33,200 nt of DNA, taken from contig DAOMOP010000018.1 in NCBI GenBank assembly GCA_035444405.1, positions 1 through 33,200 on the forward strand, given 5' to 3'. Within the stretch, counting starts at the first letter, position 1. Each line of letters opens with the position of its first letter. This document shows, one piece after another, positions 22,790-30,137 of this stretch. The notes under the pieces were generated by a model. The model was not told the origin of the DNA, did not search any database, and saw only the letters and a list, made by a program, of their open reading frames with translations. Position numbers and translations under genes: made by a program. This DNA comes from DAOMOP01 sp035444405 (GTDB lineage Bacteria; Pseudomonadota; Gammaproteobacteria; Burkholderiales; Rhodocyclaceae).

Positions 22790-24310
22790 ATGCTCGATTC
22801 CACCCGCAACGACCTCCTGCTCGGCGTCGTCGGCACCGGCCTGATGGGCCGCGGCATTGCCCAGATCGCCGCCCAAGGCGGCGTGCGCGTGCTGTTGCAC
22901 GACGCCCGCCCGGAAGCCGCGGCCGAAGCGCGCGAGGCGATCGCGCAGACGCTGTCGAACCTCGCCGGCAAGGGCAGGATCTCCGCCGACGACGCGGCCG
23001 CCGCCACGGCACGCCTCGGTATTGCCGACTCGCTCGACGCACTCGCCGACTGCCACGTCGTCGTCGAGGCGATCCTCGAACGGCTCGACGCCAAGCGCGA
23101 GCTCTTCGCCCGCCTCGAAGGCATCGTCGGCGATGCGTGCGTGCTTGCGACCAACACTTCTTCGCTGTCGGTGACCGCCATCGCCGCCGGCTGCCGCGTG
23201 CCCGGGCGCGTCGGCGGCTTCCACTTCTTCAGCCCGGTGCCGCTGATGAAGATCGTCGAGGTCATCGACGGCGCGATGACCGAAGCGTGGGTCGGCGACG
23301 CGCTCACCGCACTCGCGCGGCGCATGGGCCACCAGCCGGTGCGCGCGCAGGACACGCCGGGCTTCATCGTCAATCACGCCGGCCGCGCCTTCGGCACCGA
23401 GGCGCTACGCATCCTTGGCGAAGGCATCGCCGGCGTCGCCGACATCGACCGCATCCTGCGCGAAGCCGCCGGATTCCGCATGGGGCCGTTCGAACTGCTC
23501 GACCTCACGGGGCTCGACGTCTCGCATCCGGTGATGGAATCGATCTACGACCAGTACTACCAGGAGCCGCGCTACCGCCCGTCGCCGATCACGCGCCAGC
23601 GCCTCGCCGCGGGCCTGCTGGGCCGCAAGAGCGGACGCGGCTTCTACGTCTATCGCGACGGCAAGGCCGAGGTGCCGGCCGAGGACGCGCCGCCGCCGTG
23701 CACCGACACCCCGGTGTGGCTGAGCCGCCGCAACGCCGCCGCGGCCGAACGCGTCGCGGCGCTGCTCGACAGGCTCGGTGCGCCGCTCGAGACCGGCGCG
23801 CGCCCGAGCGTCGACGCGCTGTGCCTCGTGCTGCCGCTCGGCGAGGACGCGACCGCGGCCGCGCTCGCCGAAGGGCTGGACCCCGCGCGCACGCTCGCGC
23901 TCGACCCCCTCGCCCTCGACGGCCGCCGCACGCTGATGCGCACGCCGCTCACGCGCCGCGACATCGCGGACGCCGCGCGCGGCCTCCTCGCCGCCGACGG
24001 CACACCGGTCACGGTGATCCACGACAGCCCCGGCTTCGTCGCGCAGCGCGTGCTCGCGACGATCGTCAACATCGGCTGCGACATCGCGCAGCAGCGCATC
24101 GCCACCCCCGAGGACATCGACCGCGCCGTGACGCTGGGCCTCGGCTATCCGAAGGGTCCGCTTGCGCTGGGCGACGCCCTGGGCGCCGCGACCGTACTCG
24201 CGATCCTCGACGCGATGCACGCGATCTACCGTGATCCGCGCTACCGCCCGAGCCCCTGGCTCGTGCGCCGCGCGCGGCTGAACGTCTCCTTGCTGACCCC
24301 CGAAGACTGA
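22790..24310 (+). CDS. 3-hydroxyacyl-CoA dehydrogenase (PaaH/PaaC-like, duplicated C-terminal domain)
   Basis: A 506-residue NAD-dependent dehydrogenase that makes 3-oxoacyl-CoA. The Rossmann motif is VVGTGLMGRGIAQ (residues 13-25), the catalytic His145 is in GGFHFFSPVPLMKIVEVI with Glu157, and the substrate-domain segment DTPGFIVNHAGR follows. A second, shorter copy of the C-terminal domain begins near HDSPGFVAQRVLATIVNIGC (from about residue 403). This two-copy form of about 500 residues is characteristic of the PaaH/PaaC group of the phenylacetate pathway and its relatives. It does not carry a hydratase domain, in keeping with the separate hydratase gene upstream. Confidence 0.94.
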   Translation: MLDSTRNDLLLGVVGTGLMGRGIAQIAAQGGVRVLLHDARPEAAAEAREAIAQTLSNLAGKGRISADDAAAATARLGIADSLDALADCHVVVEAILERLDAKRELFARLEGIVGDACVLATNTSSLSVTAIAAGCRVPGRVGGFHFFSPVPLMKIVEVIDGAMTEAWVGDALTALARRMGHQPVRAQDTPGFIVNHAGRAFGTEALRILGEGIAGVADIDRILREAAGFRMGPFELLDLTGLDVSHPVMESIYDQYYQEPRYRPSPITRQRLAAGLLGRKSGRGFYVYRDGKAEVPAEDAPPPCTDTPVWLSRRNAAAAERVAALLDRLGAPLETGARPSVDALCLVLPLGEDATAAALAEGLDPARTLALDPLALDGRRTLMRTPLTRRDIADAARGLLAADGTPVTVIHDSPGFVAQRVLATIVNIGCDIAQQRIATPEDIDRAVTLGLGYPKGPLALGDALGAATVLAILDAMHAIYRDPRYRPSPWLVRRARLNVSLLTPED

Positions 24311-24333
24311 CCCATTAGATATAAGGAATCCCC

Positions 24334-25536
24334 ATGCTCGACGCCTACATCTACGACGGCTTGCGCTCGCCGTTCGGCCGCCATGCCGGCAAGCTCGCCC
24401 CGGTGCGCCCCGACGACCTCGTCGCGACCGTGATGCGTGAACTCCTCGCCCGTTCGCCCTTCCGCCCCGAACAGATCGAGGACGTGATCCTCGGCTGCAC
24501 CTCGCAGGCCGGCGAAGACAGCCGCAACGTCGCACGCAACGCGCTGCTCGCCGCGGGCCTGCCGCCGACGGTGCCCGGCCAGACCGTCAACCGCCTGTGC
24601 GCGAGCGGCCTCGCCGCGGTGCTCGACAGCGCCCGCGCAATCACGACCGGCGAAGGCGAGCTCTATCTCGCCGGCGGCGTCGAGAGCATGAGCCGCGCCC
24701 CCTTCGTCGTCGCGAAGGCGGAAGCCGCATACAGCCGCGACTTCAAGGTCTACGATTCGACGATCGGCGCCCGCTTCCCGAACCCCAAGGTCGTCGAGCA
24801 GTACGGCGGCGACTCGATGCCCGAGACCGGCGACAACGTCGCGGCCGAGTTCGGCATCACGCGCGACCAGGCCGACCGCTTCGCCGCCGCGTCACAGGCG
24901 AAATACGCTGCGGCGAAGGAAGCCGGCTTCTTCGCCGGCGAGATCCTGCCGATCAGCGTGCCAACGGGGCGCAAGACCCCGCCGCTCAACGTCGCAGAAG
25001 ACGAGCACCCCCGCCCCGACACGACCTACGACACCCTTGCGAAACTGAAACCCCTCTTCGAAGGCGGCGTCGTCACCGCCGGCAACGCCTCCGGCCTCAA
25101 TGACGGTGCGGCGGCGCTGCTGATCGGCAACGCCGCGGTCGGCGAACGCGCCGGCGCGAAACCGATCGCGCGCATCCTCGCGGGCGCCGCGGCCGGCGTC
25201 GAGCCGCGCATCATGGGGGTAGGCCCGGCCTACGCGATCCCGAAGGCGCTCGAACGCGCCGGCCTCACGCTCGCTGACATGGACATCATCGAGATCAACG
25301 AGGCTTTCGCGTCGCAGGTGCTGGGCTGCCTGAAGCTGATGAACGTCGCCTTCGACGATCCGCGCGTCAATCCCAACGGCGGCGCGATCGCGATCGGCCA
25401 CCCGCTGGGCGCCTCCGGCGCACGCCTCGCGCTAACCGTCGCCCGCGAACTGCAGCGCCGTCAGGCCCGCTACGCCGCCATCAGCCTGTGCATCGGCGTC
25501 GGCCAGGGCCTCGCGATCATCATCGAGCGCGTCTGA
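24334..25536 (+). CDS. Acetyl-CoA acyltransferase (beta-ketothiolase)
   Basis: A 400-residue thiolase that cleaves 3-oxoacyl-CoA with CoA to release acetyl-CoA. Active-site residues are Cys89 in VNRLCASGL, His356 in GGAIAIGHPLGASGAR and Cys386 in SLCIGVGQG. Length and motifs suit a degradative thiolase; 3-oxoadipyl-CoA thiolases (PaaJ/PcaF type) look much alike, so chain preference is open. It follows the dehydrogenase after 23 bases, with AAGGAA before the ATG. With the hydratase and dehydrogenase it completes a beta-oxidation round. Confidence 0.95.
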   Translation: MLDAYIYDGLRSPFGRHAGKLAPVRPDDLVATVMRELLARSPFRPEQIEDVILGCTSQAGEDSRNVARNALLAAGLPPTVPGQTVNRLCASGLAAVLDSARAITTGEGELYLAGGVESMSRAPFVVAKAEAAYSRDFKVYDSTIGARFPNPKVVEQYGGDSMPETGDNVAAEFGITRDQADRFAAASQAKYAAAKEAGFFAGEILPISVPTGRKTPPLNVAEDEHPRPDTTYDTLAKLKPLFEGGVVTAGNASGLNDGAAALLIGNAAVGERAGAKPIARILAGAAAGVEPRIMGVGPAYAIPKALERAGLTLADMDIIEINEAFASQVLGCLKLMNVAFDDPRVNPNGGAIAIGHPLGASGARLALTVARELQRRQARYAAISLCIGVGQGLAIIIERV

Positions 25537-25556
25537 GAACGGGACAGGAGACGAAG

Positions 25557-26783
25557 GTGACCGAAGGCGCCCTGTCCCACCTGCGCGTGCTCGACCTGTC
25601 GCGCGTGCTCGCCGGCCCCTGGGCCGGGCAGACGCTCGCCGACCTGGGCGCCGACGTCATCAAGGTCGAACGCCCGGGCAGCGGCGACGACACCCGCGGC
25701 TGGGGCCCGCCCTACCTCAAGGACCGCGACGGCGAGGACACGCGCGAGGCGGCCTACTATCTCGCCGCCAACCGCGGCAAGAAGTCGGTCACGATCGACA
25801 TCACCCACCCCGACGGCCAGGAGCTGGTGCGCGCGCTGGCTGCCGAAGCGGACATCGTCATCGAGAACTACAAGGTCGGCGCGCTGGCGCGCTACCGCCT
25901 CGGATACGAGGACATCCGCGCAATCAACCCACGGGTCATCTACTGCTCGATCACCGGCTTCGGTCAGGACGGTCCGCTCGCGCCGCTTCCCGGCTACGAC
26001 TTCATCATCCAGGCGCTCGGCGGGCTGATGAGCATCACGGGCGAGCGCGACGACCTGCCCGGCGGCGGGCCGCAGAAGGTCGGCATCGCCTTCGCCGACC
26101 TGATGACCGGCATGTATTCGACCGTTGCGATGCTCGCCGCGCTCGCGCACCGCGACGTCAGCGGCGTCGGCCAACATATCGACATGGCGCTGCTTGACGT
26201 GCAGGTCGCGAGCATCGCCAACATGAACATGAACTACCTGACGAGCGGCCGCGTGCCGGTGCGCCACGGCAACGCCCACGCGAACATCGTGCCCTACCAG
26301 GTGTTCGACGCGCGCGACCGGGCCTTCGTGCTCGCCGTCGGCAACGACGGACAGTTCGCGAAGCTGTGCAACGTCGCCGGCCGCCCCGAACTCGCGCTCG
26401 ACGAGCGCTTCGCGACCAATGCCGGCCGCGTGCGCAACCGCGAGACGCTGATCCCGCTGCTCGAAGCGATCTTCCGCGAACGCGACGCGCAGGACTGGAT
26501 CACGCCGCTCGAACGCGCCGGCGTGCCCTGCGGTGCGATCAACGATCTCGCGCAGGCCCTCGACCATCCGCAGGTCAAGCACCGCGGCATGCGCATCGAC
26601 CTGCCCCACCCGCAGGCCGGCAGCGTGCCGCTCGTGGGGAGCCCGATGAAATTCTCCCAAACGCCGGTCACCTACCGGCAGGCGCCGCCGCTTCTCGGCG
26701 AGCACACGCGCGAGATCCTCGTGCGACGGCTGGGCCGCAACTCGGCCGAGATCGACGCACTGGCCCAACGAGGAGTGATCTGA
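25557..26783 (+). CDS. CoA-transferase family III (CaiB/BaiF type)
   Basis: A 408-residue family III CoA-transferase. It begins with the family segment LRVLDLSRVLAGPWAGQTLA and DLGADVIKVERPGSGDDTR, and the catalytic aspartate is Asp181 in VGIAFADLMTGMYS. Such enzymes move CoA between acids without ATP, for example from succinyl-CoA to an incoming acid. The start is the GTG at 25557, with AGGAG 7 bases before. It gives the pathway a second way to activate the acid beside the ligase, or recycles CoA from a product. It overlaps the next gene by one base (TGATG). Confidence 0.93.
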   Translation: MTEGALSHLRVLDLSRVLAGPWAGQTLADLGADVIKVERPGSGDDTRGWGPPYLKDRDGEDTREAAYYLAANRGKKSVTIDITHPDGQELVRALAAEADIVIENYKVGALARYRLGYEDIRAINPRVIYCSITGFGQDGPLAPLPGYDFIIQALGGLMSITGERDDLPGGGPQKVGIAFADLMTGMYSTVAMLAALAHRDVSGVGQHIDMALLDVQVASIANMNMNYLTSGRVPVRHGNAHANIVPYQVFDARDRAFVLAVGNDGQFAKLCNVAGRPELALDERFATNAGRVRNRETLIPLLEAIFRERDAQDWITPLERAGVPCGAINDLAQALDHPQVKHRGMRIDLPHPQAGSVPLVGSPMKFSQTPVTYRQAPPLLGEHTREILVRRLGRNSAEIDALAQRGVI

Positions 26784-27592
26784 TGACGACTGCTGCCCAC
26801 ACCGACGCACGCCTGATCGTCGAACGGCGCGACGACGTCCTCCTGCTGACCCTCAGCAACCCCGCGATGCGGAACGCCCTGCATCCCGACATCTACGCGA
26901 CCGGCACGGAGGCCCTCCTGACCGCCGCGGACGACCCGACGCTCGGCGCGATCGTGCTCACCGGCGCCGGCGAGCACTTTTGCGCCGGCGGCAACCTGAA
27001 CCGCCTCGCCGCCAACCGCAGCCAGCCCCCCGCGCTGCAGCGCGACAGCATCGAGCGCTTCCATCGCTGGGTGCTTGTGCTGCGCCGCTGCCCGCTGCCG
27101 GTCATCGCAGCGGTAGAGGGGAACGCGGCCGGCGCCGGCTTCTCGCTCGCGCTCGCCTGCGACTTCATCGTCGCCGCCGAAAGCGCGAAGTTCACGATGG
27201 CCTATGTGAAAGTCGGCCTCAGCCCGGACGGCGGCGGATCGGCCTTCACCGGGCGCCTGCTGCCGCGCCAGCTCGCCGCCGAACTGCTGCTCACCGGCGC
27301 GCCGGTCGACAGCCGGCGCCTGCACGCGCTCGGCGTCGTCAATCGCATCGCCGCAGACGGTACCGCGCTCGACGAAGCCCTCGCCCTGGCGCAGTCGCTC
27401 GCACGCGGACCGCGGGCCGCGCACGGCCGCATCAAGGGCCTGCTCGACGCGGCCGGGCAGCAACCGCTCGAGCGCCAGCTCGACCTCGAAGCCGACAACT
27501 TCGTCGACAGCCTCTTCGGCCCCGAAGCGGCCGAAGGCATCGACGCCTTCCGCGCCAAGCGCACCCCCGATTTCCCCCGGAGCCCGACGTGA
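26783..27592 (+). CDS. Crotonase-family protein lacking the hydratase glutamates (PaaG-like isomerase candidate)
   Basis: A 269-residue crotonase-fold protein. The oxyanion-hole segment FCAGGNLNRL and GNAAGAGFSLALACDF are present, but where the upstream hydratase has Glu111 and Glu131 this protein has Ser121 and Tyr141. It keeps an acidic residue, Asp149, in GLSPDGGGS, the position used as a base by isomerase-type members such as PaaG. It is therefore more likely an enoyl-CoA isomerase, a C-C hydrolase or a related enzyme than a hydratase. The ATG at 26783 overlaps the CoA-transferase stop and follows GAGGAG. Confidence 0.9.
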   Translation: MTTAAHTDARLIVERRDDVLLLTLSNPAMRNALHPDIYATGTEALLTAADDPTLGAIVLTGAGEHFCAGGNLNRLAANRSQPPALQRDSIERFHRWVLVLRRCPLPVIAAVEGNAAGAGFSLALACDFIVAAESAKFTMAYVKVGLSPDGGGSAFTGRLLPRQLAAELLLTGAPVDSRRLHALGVVNRIAADGTALDEALALAQSLARGPRAAHGRIKGLLDAAGQQPLERQLDLEADNFVDSLFGPEAAEGIDAFRAKRTPDFPRSPT

Positions 27593-28599
27593 CCAGCCCC
27601 TTCCACACCCGCGTCACCGAGCTCTTCGGCATCCGACTGCCCGTCGTCGCGAGCGGCCTGCAATGGCTGTCGACCGCCGACTACGTCGTCGCGGCGGCCC
27701 ACGCCGGCATCATCGGCTTCATCACCGCGGCGAGCTTCCCTGAACTCGACGACCTGCGCGCCGAGATCAGGCGCTGCCGCGAATTGACCGACGGCAAGCC
27801 CTTCGGCGTCAACATCTCGATGCTGCCCAAGCTCGCGAAGGGCGACCGCGTCGACGCCGTCGTCGACCTGGTGTGCGAGGAAGGCGTGCGCTTTGTCGAA
27901 ACCGCCGGGCGCAATCCGGAATCCTATCTGCCCCGCCTCCACGCGGCCGGCATCAAGGTGCTGCACAAGGTGCCGACCGTGCGCCACGCCCGCTCCGCGC
28001 AGGCGGCTGGGGTCGATGCGATCACCGTCGTCGGCGCCGAATGCGGCGGTCACCCCGGCACCGAGCTGATCGGCACGATGGTCCAGGCCGCGCTCGCCGC
28101 ACGCGACATCACGATCCCGCTGATCGCCGCGGGCGGCATCGCGACCGGCGCCCAGCTCGTCGCCGCACTGGCGCTCGGCGCCGACGGCGTCGCAATCGGC
28201 ACGCGTTTCCTCGTCGCCGAGGAAATCTGGGCCCACCCCGACTACAAGGCCCGTCTCGTCGCAGCGCAGGAGACCGACACGACACTCGTCATGGCCTCGC
28301 TGCGCAACAGCGTCCGCGCCCTGCGTAACGAGACGACCGAAACCGTGCAGCAGATCGAGCGCGAACTCGGCGGCAACCTCGACGCGCTGATGCCCCACAT
28401 CGCCGGCCGGGCCGGACGCCGCGCCTATGAATCCGGCGACGCCCGCTTTGGCGTGCTATCGGTGGGCCAGTCCGTGGCCTTCGCCGATCGCATCGAGCCC
28501 CTGGCCACGATCGTCAAGCGCCTTGAGGCCGAGGCATGCACGGCCATGACACGGATCGCTTCCCTGGTCCCAGTCTCGAGCACCACCAGATTCGGCTGA
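27589..28599 (+). CDS. Nitronate monooxygenase / 2-nitropropane-dioxygenase-like FMN protein
   Basis: A 336-residue TIM-barrel flavoprotein of the NMO/FabK superfamily. Visible motifs are GAECGGHPG (residues 149-157, with the conserved His155) and the FMN phosphate-binding AAGGIATGAQLVAALALGADGVAIGTRF (given in the protein near residues 180-207). The GTG start at 27589 overlaps the stop of the preceding gene (GTGA). NMO proteins oxidise nitronates, while related members reduce enoyl-ACP or act on acyl-CoA. Its place at the end of a beta-oxidation operon suggests a CoA-ester reaction. The last residues, after the helix ending EAEACTAM, look unusual and may have been altered by the transposon that begins nearby. 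Confidence 0.88.
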   Translation: MTSPFHTRVTELFGIRLPVVASGLQWLSTADYVVAAAHAGIIGFITAASFPELDDLRAEIRRCRELTDGKPFGVNISMLPKLAKGDRVDAVVDLVCEEGVRFVETAGRNPESYLPRLHAAGIKVLHKVPTVRHARSAQAAGVDAITVVGAECGGHPGTELIGTMVQAALAARDITIPLIAAGGIATGAQLVAALALGADGVAIGTRFLVAEEIWAHPDYKARLVAAQETDTTLVMASLRNSVRALRNETTETVQQIERELGGNLDALMPHIAGRAGRRAYESGDARFGVLSVGQSVAFADRIEPLATIVKRLEAEACTAMTRIASLVPVSSTTRFG

Positions 28600-28744
28600 T
28601 AATCCGCTAACAGGGTGGAGCGGCCCCTCGGATGTCAGGTCTGGAGGATAGGTGATCGACGGGTTGTGGCCGCCTGCCGCCGACCGCGGTCTGGCTCGAA
28701 AGCAGTCAGTCAACGCGCCGTTTCATCGTTGCCATGATTGTTTC

Positions 28745-29029
28745 TTAATCGCGCACAGGCGGCCACAGGCGGGCCGTGTGAACCAGCGTCAGTATCCACG
28801 CCGTTTCGCCGTCGATCTGGTACACCAGGCGATAGCTTTCATGCGGGATCAACTCGCGGGTGCCAGGAACGATTCCCGGCTTGCCCAACATGGGGTGCTG
28901 GGTCAACCGGGCGGCCGCATCGCTGAAAATCTCATCCATCCGGGCCGCCGCGCGCGGATTGTCGGCTGCGATGTAGTCCCACACATCGGCACGGTCTTGC
29001 TGCGCTTCGGGCGTCCAGACAACTCTCAC
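28745..29029 (-). CDS. ParE/RelE-superfamily toxin (transposon passenger)
   Basis: A 94-residue toxin of the ParE/RelE fold. It starts MRVVWTPEAQQDRADVWDYI, then ends a helix with DAAARLTQHPMLGKPG, and has strands VPGTRELIPHESYRLVYQID and AWILTLVHTARLWP, the classical order of this family. ParE members poison DNA gyrase and RelE members cut mRNA; the LVHTARLWPP end is more like ParE or Axe-Txe-like relatives, so the target is uncertain. Its ATG overlaps the antitoxin stop by 4 bases (ATGA). It lies beside the resolvase of a Tn3-family transposon, as known for several such elements. Confidence 0.9.
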   Translation of the reverse strand: MRVVWTPEAQQDRADVWDYIAADNPRAAARMDEIFSDAAARLTQHPMLGKPGIVPGTRELIPHESYRLVYQIDGETAWILTLVHTARLWPPVRD

Positions 29030-29304
29030 GACTGCCTCGCCACACTGGCACGCCGTGCGGCGAATTCGGCCTCAACTTCATCGTTCGATCGCCCCAATCC
29101 AGCGCGCATTGAAGCCCGGCCGGCCTCGACCTTGCGGCGCAGGAACTCGTCGTACTCGCGCGACTTGCGCTGGCTCTGAATGAACTCGCGCATCAACTCG
29201 CGCAGGACTTGCGACGCCGGGCGATGGGCCGCTTCGGCTTCGGCCATGAACTCGGCGCGCAACTCGGGCTCCAGCTTCATCGTGAAAACGGCTTGTTTTG
29301 ACAT
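29026..29304 (-). CDS. RHH-type antitoxin of the ParE/RelE-like toxin
   Basis: A 92-residue antitoxin. The N-terminus VFTMKLEPELRAEFMAEAEA with RPASQVLRELMREFI is a ribbon-helix-helix DNA-binding domain; the acidic and basic C-terminal tail (from about residue 50) would bind and block the toxin. The ATG at 29304 follows AGGAGG. It is transcribed divergently from the resolvase, and a perfect palindrome at 29327-29341 lies just upstream as a likely autoregulatory site. Confidence 0.9.
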   Translation of the reverse strand: MSKQAVFTMKLEPELRAEFMAEAEAAHRPASQVLRELMREFIQSQRKSREYDEFLRRKVEAGRASMRAGLGRSNDEVEAEFAARRASVARQS

Positions 29305-29326
29305 GATCGGGGCCTCCTGCCACTTA

Positions 29327-29341
29327 ATACTAACAAAGTAT
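29327..29341. promoter_or_regulatory. Palindrome upstream of the antitoxin (candidate operator)
   Basis: ATACT-AACAA-AGTAT is a perfect inverted repeat 23 bases before the antitoxin start, within an AT-rich stretch with TATACT on the minus strand. This is where RHH antitoxins usually bind to repress their own operon. Confidence 0.45.
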
Positions 29342-29406
29342 ATACGTCGTCTTTACTAAGCGCTACTCACAGAACACTGCAAGGCGGGCCTGCGCTATGC
29401 CAAGAC

Positions 29407-29540
29407 CTGTCGGAAAACATTTGATTGTCGACAGATCTTCAACAGCCCTCTGCACCAAGCTCCGAGTGGCCGCAAAATTGTGCGCAAAACTGTGTCGCCA
29501 GACGCTACCATGCGGAAACCGCGTCTTGATGGTTTTCCGC
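29407..29540. other. Candidate res (resolution) region upstream of tnpR
   Basis: CTGTCG (29407-29412) and CGACAG (29429-29434) are perfect ends of a 28-base segment, the size of a resolvase crossover subsite, with an AT-rich centre. A second near-perfect inverted repeat, GCGGAAACC (29512-29520) and GGTTTTCCGC (29531-29540), spans 29 bases just before the resolvase start. Two or three such subsites between divergent genes are expected for a Tn3 res site. Confidence 0.5.
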
Positions 29541-29542
29541 TT

Positions 29543-30133
29543 ATGTTAGTAGGTTACATGCGCGTGTCGTCAGATTCCGACCGGCAGAGCACGGACTTGC
29601 AGCGCGACGCGCTGCTCGCCGCCGGCGTCGATCCGCGTCACCTGTTCGAGGATTACGCCTCCGGCGCGAAGGACGACCGCGCCGGCTTGGTGCAGGCGCT
29701 CGAATTCGTCAGGCCCGGCGACGTACTGGTCGTGTGGAAGCTCGACCGGCTCGGCCGATCGCTGTCGCACCTACTCACCATCGTGACCTCGCTCAAGGAC
29801 AAGCGGGTGGCGTTCCGCTCGCTGACGGAGAATCTGGACACCACCACGCCATCGGGCGAGTTTCTATTCCAGGTGTTCGGCGCGCTCGCGCAGTACGAGC
29901 GCGCCTTGATCCAGGAGCGTGTCGTTGCCGGCCTGGCTGCTGCCCGCAAACGTGGCCGGATCGGTGGGCGGCCGCAGGCAATCACCGGCGAGAAGCTGGA
30001 TGCCATTATCGCCGCGCTCGAAGGTGGCATGTCCAAGGCAGCCGTGTGCCGCAACTTCGGCGTGAAGCGGACCACCTTGATCGAAACTCTGACGCGGGCC
30101 GGCTGGCCCGCGTCAGTGCCCCCAGGAGCGTAG
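29543..30133 (+). CDS. tnpR: Serine resolvase of the Tn3-family transposon
   Basis: A 196-residue serine recombinase. It starts MLVGYMRVSSDSDRQSTDLQ; the nucleophile is Ser9, equivalent to Ser10 of Tn3 resolvase. The catalytic arginine region is WKLDRLGRSLSHL, and the E-helix dimer segment is near GEFLFQVFGALAQYERALI. A C-terminal helix-turn-helix (MSKAAVCRNFGVKRTTLIETL) binds res. It resolves the cointegrates formed by the transposase. I start at the ATG at 29543; an in-frame extension to 29480 runs into the proposed res repeats and is not typical. The transposase follows after 4 bases. Confidence 0.95.
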   Translation: MLVGYMRVSSDSDRQSTDLQRDALLAAGVDPRHLFEDYASGAKDDRAGLVQALEFVRPGDVLVVWKLDRLGRSLSHLLTIVTSLKDKRVAFRSLTENLDTTTPSGEFLFQVFGALAQYERALIQERVVAGLAAARKRGRIGGRPQAITGEKLDAIIAALEGGMSKAAVCRNFGVKRTTLIETLTRAGWPASVPPGA

Positions 30134-30137
30134 CGGT

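Noticed and set aside
21986..23377. Long minus-strand open frames opposite the hydratase and dehydrogenase genes.
   Set aside because: Shadow frames of genes with intact catalytic motifs; the composition is Arg/Ala/Gly-biased and lacks ribosome sites.
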